DNA of 35,233 bases, taken from the NCBI GenBank assembly GCA_002842985.1, contig PHEQ01000030.1, positions 3,756 to 38,988 of the forward strand, read 5' to 3'. The DNA comes from Alphaproteobacteria bacterium HGW-Alphaproteobacteria-1 (GTDB taxonomy: Bacteria > Pseudomonadota > Alphaproteobacteria > Rhodobacterales > Rhodobacteraceae). This document shows, piece after piece, positions 17,551 through 26,043 of the stretch (position 1 is the first letter of the stretch; each line of letters opens with the position of its first letter). Position numbers and translations under genes: made by a program. A model generated the notes under the pieces. The model worked only from the letters and a program-made list of their open reading frames with translations, had not been told where the DNA came from and did no database searches.

Positions 17551-17722
17551 TATACTAGCGTCCACCGTAATCGGACAGGGAGAACCGGCCGCGTGCCGGT
17601 GCCGAAGGAGCAACCGCCCCGGAAACTCTCAGGCGCAGGGACCTGCCCGATTTCTACACTCTGGAGAGACCCCTTTGCGGGGCGCCGACGGGATAGCGAT
17701 CTCAGGCCAAAGGACAGAGGGG
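17551..17722 (+). promoter_or_regulatory. Tandem glycine riboswitch upstream of gcvT
   Basis: TATACT at 17551 is a likely -10. From about 17572 the sequence shows the two glycine aptamers. The first runs from CGGACAGGGAGAACCGG through CCGAAGGAGCAACCGCCCC and GGAAACTCTCAGGCGCAGG to ACCTGCCCG. The second is CTCTGGAGAGACCCC through GCGCCGACGGGATAGCGA to CTCAGGCCAAAGGACAGAGG. The repeated CTCAGG and GGACAGAGG/GGAGAGAC blocks are diagnostic of this RNA. Glycine binding turns on the downstream cleavage-system genes. It begins 15 bases after the Rrf2 stop. Confidence 0.92.
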
Positions 17723-17772
17723 GCATCGTGGCGCGGGCCTGTGACGGGCGTGTGCGAAATCGGTGCCGGTGC

Positions 17773-17811
17773 GATCCTTCGGGGGTCCGGCCCATGAGAC
17801 GAGGGAGGATC
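17773..17811 (+). promoter_or_regulatory. Candidate expression platform: sequestered gcvT ribosome-binding site
   Basis: GATCCTTC at 17773-17780 can pair over eight positions (one G-U) with GGAGGATC at 17804-17811, which contains the gcvT Shine-Dalgarno GGGAGG. A competing hairpin GCCGG(17766-17770)/CCGGC(17787-17791) would free it. No terminator T-run is seen, so control of translation rather than of termination is likely. Confidence 0.5.
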
Positions 17812-17813
17812 CG

Positions 17814-18938
17814 GTGGCCGATCTGCACACGACGCCGCTGAATGCGCTGCACCGCGAGCTTGGGGCGAAGATGGTTCCGTTCGCCGGCTATGACATGCCG
17901 GTGCAATATCCCATGGGTGTGATGAAAGAGCACCTGCATTGCCGCGCACGCGCGGGGCTGTTCGATGTCAGCCATATGGGGCAGGTGATCCTGCGCGCGC
18001 CGGGGGGGTATGCGGGCGCGGCGGAGGCGATGGAGCGCCTCGTGCCGGTCGATCTTCTGGGGCTTGCCGAAGGAAGGCAGCGCTATGGCGTCTTCACCAA
18101 TGAGGCGGGCGGCATCCTTGACGATCTGATGATCGCCAACCGGGGCGATCACATATTCGTGGTGGTCAACGCCGCCTGCAAGGCGGATGACATCGCCCAT
18201 ATGCGGGCCGGGCTGAGCGGTGTGGAGGTCGAGGAAATCGCCGGTCGCGCGCTCCTGGCGCTGCAAGGCCCGGCCGCCGAGGGCGTGCTGGCGGTGCTGG
18301 TGCCAGAGGTGGCGGCGATGCGCTTCATGGATGTCGGCGTTTTCGGGTCGGCGTTCGGGGAACTCTGGGTCTCGCGCTCGGGCTATACCGGCGAGGATGG
18401 CTATGAGATTTCGGTAACCGAGGGACAGGCCGAGTCGCTGGCCCGCACGCTCTTGGCGCATGAGGATGTGGCCCCCATCGGCCTCGGCGCGCGCGACAGC
18501 CTGCGGCTCGAGGCGGGGCTGTGCCTTTACGGCCATGACATCGACACCACCACGACGCCCGTCGAGGCCAGCCTTTCCTGGGCCATCCAGAAGGTGCGGC
18601 GCGCGGGCGGCGTGCGGGCGGGCGGTTTTCCGGGGGCCGCGCGGATATTGACCGAACTGGCCCAGGGCGCGCCGCGCGCCCGCGTTGGCCTGCGCCCCGA
18701 GGGCCGTGCGCCGATGCGCGAGGGCACGGCCCTTTTCGCCGCCGCAGAGGGAGGAGAGGCCGTGGGCCATGTCACCTCTGGCGGGTTCGGCCCCACCATC
18801 GAAGGGCCGATGTCCATGGGCTATGTGCCCCGCGCCCTCGGCGCCGAGGGCACCACGATCTATGCAGAGGTGCGCGGCAAGCGTCTGGCCGCAACGGTCA
18901 CCGCTTTGCCCTTCACCCCCGCCCGTTTCAAACGCTGA
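17814..18938 (+). CDS. gcvT: Glycine cleavage system T protein (aminomethyltransferase)
   Basis: GcvT takes the aminomethyl group from lipoyl-GcvH, gives methylene-tetrahydrofolate and releases ammonia. The 374-residue protein shows [20 protein letters not shown] and PVQY at the N-terminus, then FDVSHMGQV, the folate site loop [14 protein letters not shown], the catalytic block [21 protein letters not shown], and [17 protein letters not shown] near the end. GTG 17814 is preceded by GGGAGG (17803-17808). It is the first gene of gcvT-gcvH-gcvP and is controlled by the glycine riboswitch. Confidence 0.96.
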   Translation: MADLHTTPLNALHRELGAKMVPFAGYDMPVQYPMGVMKEHLHCRARAGLFDVSHMGQVILRAPGGYAGAAEAMERLVPVDLLGLAEGRQRYGVFTNEAGGILDDLMIANRGDHIFVVVNAACKADDIAHMRAGLSGVEVEEIAGRALLALQGPAAEGVLAVLVPEVAAMRFMDVGVFGSAFGELWVSRSGYTGEDGYEISVTEGQAESLARTLLAHEDVAPIGLGARDSLRLEAGLCLYGHDIDTTTTPVEASLSWAIQKVRRAGGVRAGGFPGAARILTELAQGAPRARVGLRPEGRAPMREGTALFAAAEGGEAVGHVTSGGFGPTIEGPMSMGYVPRALGAEGTTIYAEVRGKRLAATVTALPFTPARFKR

Positions 18939-18958
18939 TCATCAGGGAGCTTACAGCG

Positions 18959-19318
18959 ATGAAATTCACCGAAGAACACGAATGGTTGCGCGTCGAGGGC
19001 GATCTGGTCGTCGTCGGCATCACCGAGCACGCCGCCGAGCAACTGGGCGATGTGGTCTTTGTCGACCTGCCCGAGGTGGGCACAAGCGTGACCAAGGATG
19101 ACGAGGTCGTGGTGATCGAGAGCGTCAAGGCCGCCTCGGACATCCTTGCGCCCATCGACGGCGAGATCGTCGAAGTCAACGAGATGCTGGCCGACGAGCC
19201 GGGCAAGGTCAACGACGATCCGATGGGCGATGCCTGGTTCTTCAAGATCAAGCCCGAGGATCTGAGCCAGATGGACGATTACCTGGACGAGGCCGCCTAC
19301 AAGGCGCTCGTCGGCTAG
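18959..19318 (+). CDS. gcvH: Glycine cleavage system H protein
   Basis: A 119-residue lipoyl carrier that shuttles the aminomethyl intermediate between GcvP, GcvT and the dihydrolipoyl dehydrogenase. [20 protein letters not shown] is the standard start, and [19 protein letters not shown] contains the lysine (ESVKAAS) that carries lipoate. [21 protein letters not shown] is also conserved. It follows gcvT by 20 bases. AGGGAGC upstream gives a ribosome-binding site. Confidence 0.97.
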   Translation: MKFTEEHEWLRVEGDLVVVGITEHAAEQLGDVVFVDLPEVGTSVTKDDEVVVIESVKAASDILAPIDGEIVEVNEMLADEPGKVNDDPMGDAWFFKIKPEDLSQMDDYLDEAAYKALVG

Positions 19319-19327
19319 GCGCGGCCG

Positions 19328-19359
19328 CCGCCGGGGGACGCCTCCGGCGGGAGTATTTT
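19328..19359 (+). terminator. Hairpin with T-run between gcvH and gcvP
   Basis: CCGCCGGGGG (19328-19337) pairs with CCTCCGGCGG (19341-19350) with one wobble around ACG, followed by GAGTATTTT. The CTCCGGCGGGAGTATTTT core resembles a short intergenic motif seen widely in Rhodobacterales genomes. Placed here it could reduce gcvP relative to gcvH or mark a processing site. Confidence 0.6.
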
Positions 19360-19413
19360 CGGAACGATGAAGACGGGCGCAGGCCGCCCGAGACACGCGT
19401 TGAGGAGAGTGCG

Positions 19414-22263
19414 ATGCCTTTCAAGGCCACCGATTATCTGCCCTATGATTTTGCGAATCGTCGCCATATCGGCCCCTCGCCAAAGGAAATGGCGGGGATG
19501 TTCGAGGTGCTGGGGGTGGGCAGCCTCGATCAGTTGATCGACGAGACGGTGCCGAAATCGATCCGTCAGGAGGCGCCGCTCGATTTCGGCAAGGCCAAAT
19601 CCGAGAGCGAGCTATTGCACCACATGCGAATCGTGGCCTCGAAGAACCAGGTGCTGACCTCGCTGATTGGCCAAGGCTATCACGGCACGGTCACGCCCCC
19701 CGCGATCCAGCGCAACATCCTGGAGAATCCGGCCTGGTATACCGCCTATACACCCTATCAGCCGGAGATCAGTCAGGGGCGGCTGGAGGCGCTCCTGAAC
19801 TTCCAGACCATGGTCAGCGATCTGACCGGGCTGGAGATCGCCAATGCCTCGCTTCTCGATGAGGCGACGGCCGCGGCCGAGGCGATGACCATGGCACAGC
19901 GCGTGGCCAAGTCGAAGGCGCGGGCCTTCTTCGTCGATGAAAATTGCCACCCGCAGAACATCGCGGTGATGCAGACCAGGGCGGCACCGCTGGGGATCGA
20001 GGTGATCGTGGGCGCGCCCGAGGCGCTGGAGGCCGAAACGGTGTTCGGTGCGATTTTCCAGTATCCCGGCACGCACGGGCACCTGCGCGATTTCACCGAT
20101 GAGATCGCGGCTCTGCATGCCTCGGGCGCCATCGGCATCGTCATTGCCGATCCGCTGGCGCTGACGCTTTTGAAGGAGCCCGGCGCGATGGGGGCCGATA
20201 TCGCCGTGGGCTCGACGCAGCGTTTCGGTGTGCCGGTGGGCTATGGCGGGCCGCACGCGGCCTATATGGCCTGCCGCGACGCCATGAAGCGCGCGATGCC
20301 GGGGCGGATCGTCGGTGTCTCCATCGACAGCCACGGCAACCGTGCCTATCGCCTCAGCCTGCAAACGCGCGAACAGCATATCCGACGCGAAAAGGCCACC
20401 TCGAACGTGTGCACCGCGCAGGCGCTTCTCGCGGTGATGGCGTCGATGTATGCGGTGTTTCACGGGCCCGAGGGCCTCAAGGCGATCGCGCAACGCATCC
20501 ACCGCAAGACGGTGCGGCTGGCCAAGGGGCTGGAAGCGGCGGGGTTCAAAGTGGAGCCAAAGGCGTTTTTCGACACGATCACGGTTGATGTGGGCCTGTT
20601 GCAGCGCGGCGTGCTGCAATCGGCGGTGCGCGAGGGTGTGAACCTGCGCCGCGTTGGCGAGACGAAGATCGGCATCACGCTGGACGAGCGCACCCGCACC
20701 AAGACCGTCGAGGCGGTCTGGCGCGCCTTTGGTATCGTCATGGAGGACAGCGATTTCCGGGCAGACTACCGCCTGCCCGAGCGCCTCGCGCGCGAGAGCG
20801 ATTACCTCACCCATCCGATCTTTCACATGAACCGGGCCGAGACCGAGATGATGCGCTACATGCGCCGTCTCGCCGACCGTGATCTGGCGCTCGACCGGGC
20901 GATGATCCCGCTGGGATCGTGCACGATGAAGCTCAATTCCGCCGCCGAAATGATGCCGGTGAGCTGGCGCGAGTTTTCACTCCTGCATCCCTTTGCCCCC
21001 GCCGATCAGGCCGAGGGCTACAAGGAAATGATCGACGATCTCTCGGCCAAGCTTTGTGACATCACCGGTTATGCCGCCATTTCCATGCAGCCCAATTCCG
21101 GCGCGCAGGGCGAGTATGCGGGCCTCTTGACCATTGCCGCCTATCACCGGGCGCAGGGGCAAGGGCACCGCCGCGTGTGCCTGATCCCGGTCAGCGCGCA
21201 TGGCACCAACCCCGCGAGCGCGCAGATGGTGGGCTGGGATGTGGTGGTGGTCAAATCCGCCGAAAACGGTGACATTGATGTTGAAGATTTCCGCGCCAAG
21301 GCCGAGAAGCACGCCGAGAACCTGGCCGGCTGCATGATCACCTATCCGTCCACCCACGGCGTCTTCGAGGAGACGGTGCGCGAGGTCTGCGCGATCACCC
21401 ATGAACACGGCGGGCAGGTCTATATCGACGGGGCCAACATGAACGCCATGGTGGGGCTCTCGCGCCCCGGCGATCTGGGCGGCGATGTGAGCCACCTCAA
21501 TCTGCACAAGACGTTCTGCATCCCGCATGGTGGCGGCGGGCCCGGCATGGGGCCGATAGGCGTCAAGGCGCATCTGGTGCCGCACCTGCCGGGGCATCCC
21601 GAAACCGGCGGAGCCGAGGGGCCGGTCAGTGCCGCGCCCTATGGCTCGCCCTCGCTCTTGCCGATTTCCTGGGCCTATTGCCTTATGATGGGTGGTGCGG
21701 GTCTGACGCAGGCCACGAAGGTGGCGATTCTCAACGCCAATTACATCGCGAAACGGCTGGAGGGGGCCTATGAGGTGCTCTACAAGGGCCGGAATGGTCG
21801 CGTGGCGCATGAGTGCATCCTGGATGTGCGCCCCTTTGCGGAAAGCGCAGGTGTCACCGTCGACGACATCGCCAAGCGTCTGATCGATTGTGGTTTTCAC
21901 GCGCCGACGATGAGCTGGCCGGTGGCCGGCACGCTGATGGTGGAGCCGACCGAGAGCGAGACCCGCGCCGAGCTTGACCGTTTTTGCGACGCGATGCTGG
22001 CCATCCGCGAAGAGATCCGCGCCATCGAGGACGGCCGGATCGACCCGGAGAACAACCCGCTCAAGAACGCGCCGCACACGATGGAGGATCTCGTGCGCGA
22101 CTGGGACCGCCCCTATAGCCGCGAACAGGGCTGCTTTCCGCCCGGTGCCTTCCGCGTCGACAAATACTGGCCGCCGGTCAACCGGGTGGACAATGTCTAT
22201 GGCGACCGGCACCTCGTGTGCACCTGCCCGCCGCTCGAGGACTATGCCGAGGCGGCGGAATAA
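19414..22263 (+). CDS. gcvP: Glycine dehydrogenase (decarboxylating), P protein
   Basis: A single-chain GcvP of 949 residues, a pyridoxal-phosphate enzyme that decarboxylates glycine and passes the aminomethyl group to lipoyl-GcvH. The N-terminal half has [30 protein letters not shown] and [20 protein letters not shown]. The catalytic half has [17 protein letters not shown] and [18 protein letters not shown], whose lysine binds the cofactor. The single-chain form is normal for Proteobacteria. GGAGAG is upstream. A perfect inverted repeat follows its stop, and tRNA-Cys lies 108 bases downstream. Confidence 0.97.
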   Translation: MPFKATDYLPYDFANRRHIGPSPKEMAGMFEVLGVGSLDQLIDETVPKSIRQEAPLDFGKAKSESELLHHMRIVASKNQVLTSLIGQGYHGTVTPPAIQRNILENPAWYTAYTPYQPEISQGRLEALLNFQTMVSDLTGLEIANASLLDEATAAAEAMTMAQRVAKSKARAFFVDENCHPQNIAVMQTRAAPLGIEVIVGAPEALEAETVFGAIFQYPGTHGHLRDFTDEIAALHASGAIGIVIADPLALTLLKEPGAMGADIAVGSTQRFGVPVGYGGPHAAYMACRDAMKRAMPGRIVGVSIDSHGNRAYRLSLQTREQHIRREKATSNVCTAQALLAVMASMYAVFHGPEGLKAIAQRIHRKTVRLAKGLEAAGFKVEPKAFFDTITVDVGLLQRGVLQSAVREGVNLRRVGETKIGITLDERTRTKTVEAVWRAFGIVMEDSDFRADYRLPERLARESDYLTHPIFHMNRAETEMMRYMRRLADRDLALDRAMIPLGSCTMKLNSAAEMMPVSWREFSLLHPFAPADQAEGYKEMIDDLSAKLCDITGYAAISMQPNSGAQGEYAGLLTIAAYHRAQGQGHRRVCLIPVSAHGTNPASAQMVGWDVVVVKSAENGDIDVEDFRAKAEKHAENLAGCMITYPSTHGVFEETVREVCAITHEHGGQVYIDGANMNAMVGLSRPGDLGGDVSHLNLHKTFCIPHGGGGPGMGPIGVKAHLVPHLPGHPETGGAEGPVSAAPYGSPSLLPISWAYCLMMGGAGLTQATKVAILNANYIAKRLEGAYEVLYKGRNGRVAHECILDVRPFAESAGVTVDDIAKRLIDCGFHAPTMSWPVAGTLMVEPTESETRAELDRFCDAMLAIREEIRAIEDGRIDPENNPLKNAPHTMEDLVRDWDRPYSREQGCFPPGAFRVDKYWPPVNRVDNVYGDRHLVCTCPPLEDYAEAAE

Positions 22264-22270
22264 GCTGACC

Positions 22271-22318
22271 CGGGCATTTGCAACGCAACGCGGCCCCGCC
22301 GAGCGCCGCAAATGCCCG
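22271..22318 (+). terminator. Inverted repeat after gcvP
   Basis: CGGGCATTTGC (22271-22281) and GCAAATGCCCG (22308-22318) are exact reverse complements with a 26-base loop. There is no long T-run, so termination is likely but not certain. Confidence 0.5.
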
Positions 22319-22371
22319 TTCGACCCGCTTGCGCAGCCTGGCGCGATGCGGTATCGACACCCACCACGAAT

Positions 22372-22445
22372 GGCGAGTTGGCGGAGTGGTTACGCAGCGG
22401 ATTGCAAATCCGTGCACGGGGGTTCGATTCCCCCACTCGCCTCCA
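22372..22445 (+). tRNA. tRNA-Cys(GCA)
   Basis: A 74-base tRNA with acceptor GGCGAGT/ACTCGCC, anticodon stem-loop around TTGCAAA giving anticodon GCA, T-arm GGGGG-TTCGATT-CCCCC and encoded CCA (22443-22445). It is the left attachment site of the 10.5 kb element. Its 3' half from about 22398 is probably element-derived. Confidence 0.95.
22398..22445 (+). other. Left attachment site (attL) within tRNA-Cys
   Basis: 48 bases from CGGATTGCAAATCCGTG to the CCA end match 32878-32925 with five differences. The first 17 bases are identical in both copies and cover the anticodon loop, the likely exchange region. Confidence 0.85.
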
Positions 22446-22490
22446 ATGTTATCAATGACTTGCGTCATGGTGTTTTGCCTTTCGCTCGAT

Positions 22491-22511
22491 TTTTGAAACA
22501 GCCTTTGAAAC
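22491..22511 (+). repeat. Arm-type repeat motifs at left end
   Basis: TTTTGAAACAGC at 22491-22502 is followed by TTTGAAAC at 22504-22511. The same TTTTGAAACAGC occurs at 32838-32849 and TTTGAAAC at 32797-32804, all in the same orientation. They probably bind the integrase N-terminal domain. Confidence 0.6.
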
Positions 22512-22513
22512 AT

Positions 22514-23542
22514 TCACGTTCCGGGCTTGTTCCGTTCCATGCGGTTTCTGGCGTCCTGCGCCCTCGTCGCTAGTTCCCTTTGCCTGATCTGACCTCCATA
22601 TTTCTTTAGCATCTCGACGCCGGAATGACCGGTGACGGCTTTCACCATCTCGTCGTCGCATCCGGCTAGGTAGAGTTCGATTGTCGCGTTCTTGCGCAGC
22701 CCGTGGGTGACGTATTTCGCCGCCTCGGGGTGCTGCATCACAGCCTTGATCTTGCGCATTTCATCGGAAACCGTCCGATAGCTCACCGGGCGTCCGCTTT
22801 TGTCGATGATGACCGTCAGGCCCTTTTTCTCGACCGTCCCTAGATGCGCCTTGAGACGATCCGTCAGGGGTATCCACAAGGGCTTGTCGGTCTTTCCTTG
22901 GGTGAAGTCATAGGCCCCGTCTTTGATATGGCCCCAGCGGATTTTCAGAACGTCCCCGATCCGCTGGCCAGTTCCGATGCACAGTTCATAGACCAGCCGC
23001 GCGCGGGGCGTTGCCTCGGCTTCAAATTCGGCCCGCACATCATCGGGCCACGGCTCCCAGCCGTCGCTTTCCTGCTTGAATAGGGGAATGCCCTTGGCTG
23101 GGTTGCCGTGCTCTTTCTTGAGGAAGCCGATCAGCCGCGCATGGTTCATCAGGACCACCATGACTTGCACCAGATAATTCGCTTGCCGCCAGTGCTCGGC
23201 ATTGGCGCGGTGCAGTTCATAGACGTGATGCGTCTCGATCTTGGCAGGGTCTTTCGTGCCCCAGATCGCGCGGATATGGCCGATGTATTTGCGGTAGTCA
23301 GCCTTGGTGCGCGGCTTCAATTTCTTGAACGCATCGCTTGCATAGTAGCTTAGAATCAGCGCCTCGAAATTGCGCTTGGCCGGGACAGGTTCGCGGCCCT
23401 TGAGCAACCGGTTGTAGTGATCCCAAAACTCGGGCGTTCCCGGTTCCTCTTTCATCATCACGGCCTGACCGCGCGACCGGCGGATGAACCGGATATAGCC
23501 CCGATCCTCATAGACGTATTTTGGCAGGCCCTTCTTGGTCAT
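22514..23542 (-). CDS. Tyrosine-type site-specific integrase of the element
   Basis: A tyrosine recombinase of 342 residues that would integrate and excise the element at tRNA-Cys. Catalytic residues visible: Arg in CIGTGQRIGDVLKIRW, Lys in QGKTDKPLWIPL, His-Arg in VTHGLRKNATIELY, His in AVTGHSGVEMLKKYGG with the tyrosine nucleophile following. An N-terminal SAM-like core-binding domain covers residues 60-160. It is coded next to the attachment site and transcribed toward it. Its ATG overlaps the preceding small gene's stop (ATGA), so it is translationally coupled to it. It looks intact. Confidence 0.93.
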   Translation of the reverse strand: MTKKGLPKYVYEDRGYIRFIRRSRGQAVMMKEEPGTPEFWDHYNRLLKGREPVPAKRNFEALILSYYASDAFKKLKPRTKADYRKYIGHIRAIWGTKDPAKIETHHVYELHRANAEHWRQANYLVQVMVVLMNHARLIGFLKKEHGNPAKGIPLFKQESDGWEPWPDDVRAEFEAEATPRARLVYELCIGTGQRIGDVLKIRWGHIKDGAYDFTQGKTDKPLWIPLTDRLKAHLGTVEKKGLTVIIDKSGRPVSYRTVSDEMRKIKAVMQHPEAAKYVTHGLRKNATIELYLAGCDDEMVKAVTGHSGVEMLKKYGGQIRQRELATRAQDARNRMERNKPGT

Positions 23543-23730
23543 TTGCTCATCCTCAGATCGCTTGCCAGAAAGTCATCCGCCGCGTCCGGGTCCACCATCC
23601 CAGCGTCTACGGTCACGCTGCCGTCAGGCTTGATCTCGCCTTTTACACGCGCCCAGCCCGCCGACCGCGCTTCACGGATCAGCGCCGCCATTGTCTGCCG
23701 TGCAATGGTATGGGGGCTAGGTGTTGCCAT
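23539..23730 (-). CDS. Small conserved protein coupled to the integrase
   Basis: A protein of 63 residues starting MATPSPHTIARQTMAALIRE, then WARVKGEIKPDGSVTVDAGM and ending DFLASDLRMSK. The basic helix followed by a beta-strand pair (KPDGSVTVD) is common in short proteins coded just upstream of integrases in Rhodobacterales prophages. Its function is unknown; a recombination directionality factor is one possibility. It overlaps the regulator gene by 14 bases and the integrase by four. ATG 23730 was preferred to 23745 because the first residues then match those short proteins. Confidence 0.65.
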   Translation of the reverse strand: MATPSPHTIARQTMAALIREARSAGWARVKGEIKPDGSVTVDAGMVDPDAADDFLASDLRMSK

Positions 23731-24382
23731 CGTCGCCCCCCTCATCCTTCACGCCAAAGATGTGGCGGGCCGCGACCTTGGCCGCGCTGCCGGTCTCTTT
23801 CATTTTCTCCCAAGTCGTGCCTTCTTCTTTTTCAAGATAGAAGGCCACGGCCATTTCTGACAGTGCATGCGTATCCAGACCGCGCCGGGTGCTGATCCCG
23901 GCGAAACTACCACGAAACTGCGCTTCCTTTTCCTCGTCGGTTAGGTCCACTTTGAAAATGATCCGCGCCTCGCAGATCAGCAATTCCGCTTCCAGCCGAT
24001 TCCAATGAATGAAAAAACAGGGGTTGAGCATCCTTAGGATAATGAAAGGCAAGTCCAGAATGCCGGAAAGCACTTCCTCTAGGCTCTCGCCCTCTTCAAC
24101 AGTTCCGATCTCTTCACCTTGGACCTCAATCTTGCCCCCCTTGACGCAGCGCGCCAAGCGGTAGCGATTGGTGGCTTCGACCGCATCCGCAGGGCGGTCA
24201 GTCGCGCACAAAGCAATCAGCATCCGGGTAAGGTCGAGCACGGTCATTTCCGGTGCGTTGACGCCTCGCGCGCCCGTGGTCAGCAAACCCGCCGACTTAA
24301 GGTTGCGCCCGAACATGGCCACGGTCTTTTCAGGAACCCGCGTCGTATGGGCGACGATCTCTGTGAACGCCTTGTGCTTCAT
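23717..24382 (-). CDS. Putative winged-helix regulator of the element
   Basis: The product has 221 residues. The first 60 residues (MKHKAFTEIVAHTTRVPEKT, VAMFGRNLKSAGLLTTGARG) look like a DNA-binding winged helix: helix, turn, then a recognition helix RNLKSAGLL and a wing GARGVN. The rest, with FIILRMLNPCFFIHWNRLEA and EARIIFKVDLTDEE, is not a domain I recognise. Its place at the head of the integrase operon and divergent from the two plus-strand genes suggests the control switch of the element. No Shine-Dalgarno is visible. TACAAT at -10-like spacing from the ATG suggests a leaderless message. Confidence 0.6.
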   Translation of the reverse strand: MKHKAFTEIVAHTTRVPEKTVAMFGRNLKSAGLLTTGARGVNAPEMTVLDLTRMLIALCATDRPADAVEATNRYRLARCVKGGKIEVQGEEIGTVEEGESLEEVLSGILDLPFIILRMLNPCFFIHWNRLEAELLICEARIIFKVDLTDEEKEAQFRGSFAGISTRRGLDTHALSEMAVAFYLEKEEGTTWEKMKETGSAAKVAARHIFGVKDEGGDDGNT

Positions 24383-24511
24383 GCTATTGTAGTAGCGCGC
24401 ACTAAGGGTAGCAGTCAAGCCTAAATGAGTGATGCTCATAAACGGCTTTGCTGCCAGGCGTTCGCCATGCTATGCAACAAACGGATAAATCTCTGACCGA
24501 AAGGTAAACCA
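24383..24511. promoter_or_regulatory. Divergent control region of the element
   Basis: On the plus strand, TTGCTG (24448) and TATGCA (24471) have 17-base spacing and would drive the two unknown genes. On the minus strand, TTGACT (complement of 24413-24418) with TACTAC or TACAAT just before ATG 24382 could drive the regulator-integrase operon. The region is visibly AT-richer than its surroundings. Confidence 0.45.
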
Positions 24512-24772
24512 ATGTATGAAGCCTTCGATTCTTTCTTGAAAGTCGAAACGTGGCACACGACGCATCCGATGGATGACAAGCGGTTCAACGTTGCTCTCAA
24601 TCAGGTTGTTCGAAACCCTGACTTTGATCCTGAAAAAATGGCCGAGTATTTTCAATCTCAGTTTCAAGTTGGTCCCGATGATGAGACTCATCCCTTTCAC
24701 GAAGCTATCCGGCGACGCCAGTATCAAGCGGACGCGGTTCGGAGTTTCCTTCATGACATTGGGGAGGCATAA
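24512..24772 (+). CDS. Unknown acidic small protein, possible cargo gene
   Basis: A protein of 86 residues starting MYEAFDSFLKVETWHTTHPM, with VALNQVVRNPDFDPEKMAEY and FHEAIRRRQYQADAVRSFLH. It looks soluble, mostly helical, with no signal peptide or membrane segment. I do not recognise a family. It lies on the plus strand, opposite to every other gene of the element, and its DNA is less GC-rich than the packaging genes, which suggests a separately acquired accessory gene. AAAGG lies upstream of the ATG. The next gene begins two bases after its stop. Confidence 0.6.
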   Translation: MYEAFDSFLKVETWHTTHPMDDKRFNVALNQVVRNPDFDPEKMAEYFQSQFQVGPDDETHPFHEAIRRRQYQADAVRSFLHDIGEA

Positions 24773-24774
24773 CG

Positions 24775-24978
24775 ATGCCCATAATGCGAATTAAGCACGG
24801 AGAAGAGACCTTGGGCGAGATTGAAGCCGATCACGTCCCTATGATTGGTGACACGTTTTGGTGGAAAACCGCAGGGCCGTTCCGGGTTACAGATCGTGCA
24901 TGGAATTTCCCTGCGGAATACAATGATGTTGCTCACCGCGTCACCCTGACAGTTGAGCATATCGGTCCACACCTCTGA
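24775..24978 (+). CDS. Unknown small beta-rich protein, possible cargo gene
   Basis: A protein of 67 residues: MPIMRIKHGEETLGEIEADH, FWWKTAGPFRVTDRAWNFPA, VAHRVTLTVEHIGPHL. It alternates strand-like segments and has a Trp pair, but no family is recognised. GGGGAGG lies ten bases before the ATG, inside the end of the preceding gene, so the two are co-translated. Its stop is one base from the convergent portal stop. Such two-gene cassettes beside the regulator of a satellite are often anti-phage or toxin-antitoxin systems, but nothing in this sequence proves that. Confidence 0.6.
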   Translation: MPIMRIKHGEETLGEIEADHVPMIGDTFWWKTAGPFRVTDRAWNFPAEYNDVAHRVTLTVEHIGPHL

Positions 24979-24979
24979 C

Positions 24980-26041
24980 CTAATCGCCCCAATCGACCAG
25001 CCGCAGAGCCTCGGACGGATCAACACCCGCCTCTTTCGCTTGTGCCAGGGCACCCACAATCGCGCCAAGTGCCCGCGACCGTCCGCCTGCATCGAAGGCT
25101 TGAAGGGGCCGCATCACGTCCAGCGTGACCGTCGATCCCAGCTTGTCCGTGGCCTCTTGGGCCAGAGCCGCCGCCAAGGGCTGCAACTGCCATTGTGCGA
25201 GGTGGCGTTGTCCCTCGCGTATGAGCGGCCCCGTGGTGTTCGCGCTGAGCATCGCGGGCAGGACTCCAAAGGCCATGCAGATCGCGCCCCGCGCCGCCGT
25301 GAGCGCCTCGCCCAGCTTGGCCTTGTCCAGGTCCGGGGTGAGGTTTTGCGGGTGCCAGTCGGTTTGCGGGGCCGGTGCGCCCGCCGCCGTAACAGTGGTG
25401 CTTTCACGCAGCAAGACGCGGCCACGCCGACCGCGAAAACCTCGGGCCAGCGCTTCGCTATCCGTATCCGGTTGCTCGGGCATGGGCACCACCATCGAAC
25501 CGATAGGCGCATCCGTGTATATCTCCGACAACGCCCGTTCGATCGCGTCGAGCGTTGCCGCCGTGAGCTGCGCCCGGCGCAGCGGTGCCTGCCCCGCCCA
25601 TGGGGCTGCAATGTCGGTGCCCGTGGTGACGTGCAGCACCTCAGCGGCAAGCCGGGTTTCGGTGCGACCGCCCCCTACCTCGGGAATGCTCAGGCGATAG
25701 GCGCGCGGCCTGCCGTTGCGGGTGCTCAAATCCCAATCCGACGCCGGGACAAGCCCTTGATCGGTGATCGCGAACACCGCTTCACCGCGCAGCGCCAGCG
25801 CCCGTGCGGCCATGGCCAGCGTTCGCCGGTCCAGAAGGTCGGTGCCTTCTACATCGGCCAGCGAAAGCCCGTTTTCCCAGAGCGAAACGCAACCCTGCAC
25901 CGTTGCCGTCAATTCTCCGATACCTCGGGTTCCCGAGATATACGCCTCACGCGCGGCCAGAATTTCAGCGGTGAAACCGGTGCCCGTGGCCCGCGTCTCG
26001 ACAGGCTCAGCCTTGCGTTTGAACAGATCGAATAGGCCCAT
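24980..26041 (-). CDS. HK97-type phage portal protein
   Basis: The product has 353 residues starting MGLFDLFKRKAEPVETRATG, the usual opening of HK97 portals, which form the dodecameric ring through which DNA enters the head. Also visible are VQGCVSLWENGLSLADVEGT, LALRGEAVFAITD, LSEIYTDAPIGSMVVPMPEQ and AFGVLPAMLSANTTGPLIRE, matching the stem and wing region. At 353 residues it is shorter than HK97 gp3 (about 420), consistent with compact satellite portals. AGGAGG upstream of ATG 26041 fixes the start. It is the last gene of the packaging operon. Confidence 0.9.
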   Translation of the reverse strand: MGLFDLFKRKAEPVETRATGTGFTAEILAAREAYISGTRGIGELTATVQGCVSLWENGLSLADVEGTDLLDRRTLAMAARALALRGEAVFAITDQGLVPASDWDLSTRNGRPRAYRLSIPEVGGGRTETRLAAEVLHVTTGTDIAAPWAGQAPLRRAQLTAATLDAIERALSEIYTDAPIGSMVVPMPEQPDTDSEALARGFRGRRGRVLLRESTTVTAAGAPAPQTDWHPQNLTPDLDKAKLGEALTAARGAICMAFGVLPAMLSANTTGPLIREGQRHLAQWQLQPLAAALAQEATDKLGSTVTLDVMRPLQAFDAGGRSRALGAIVGALAQAKEAGVDPSEALRLVDWGD

Positions 26042-26043
26042 GG

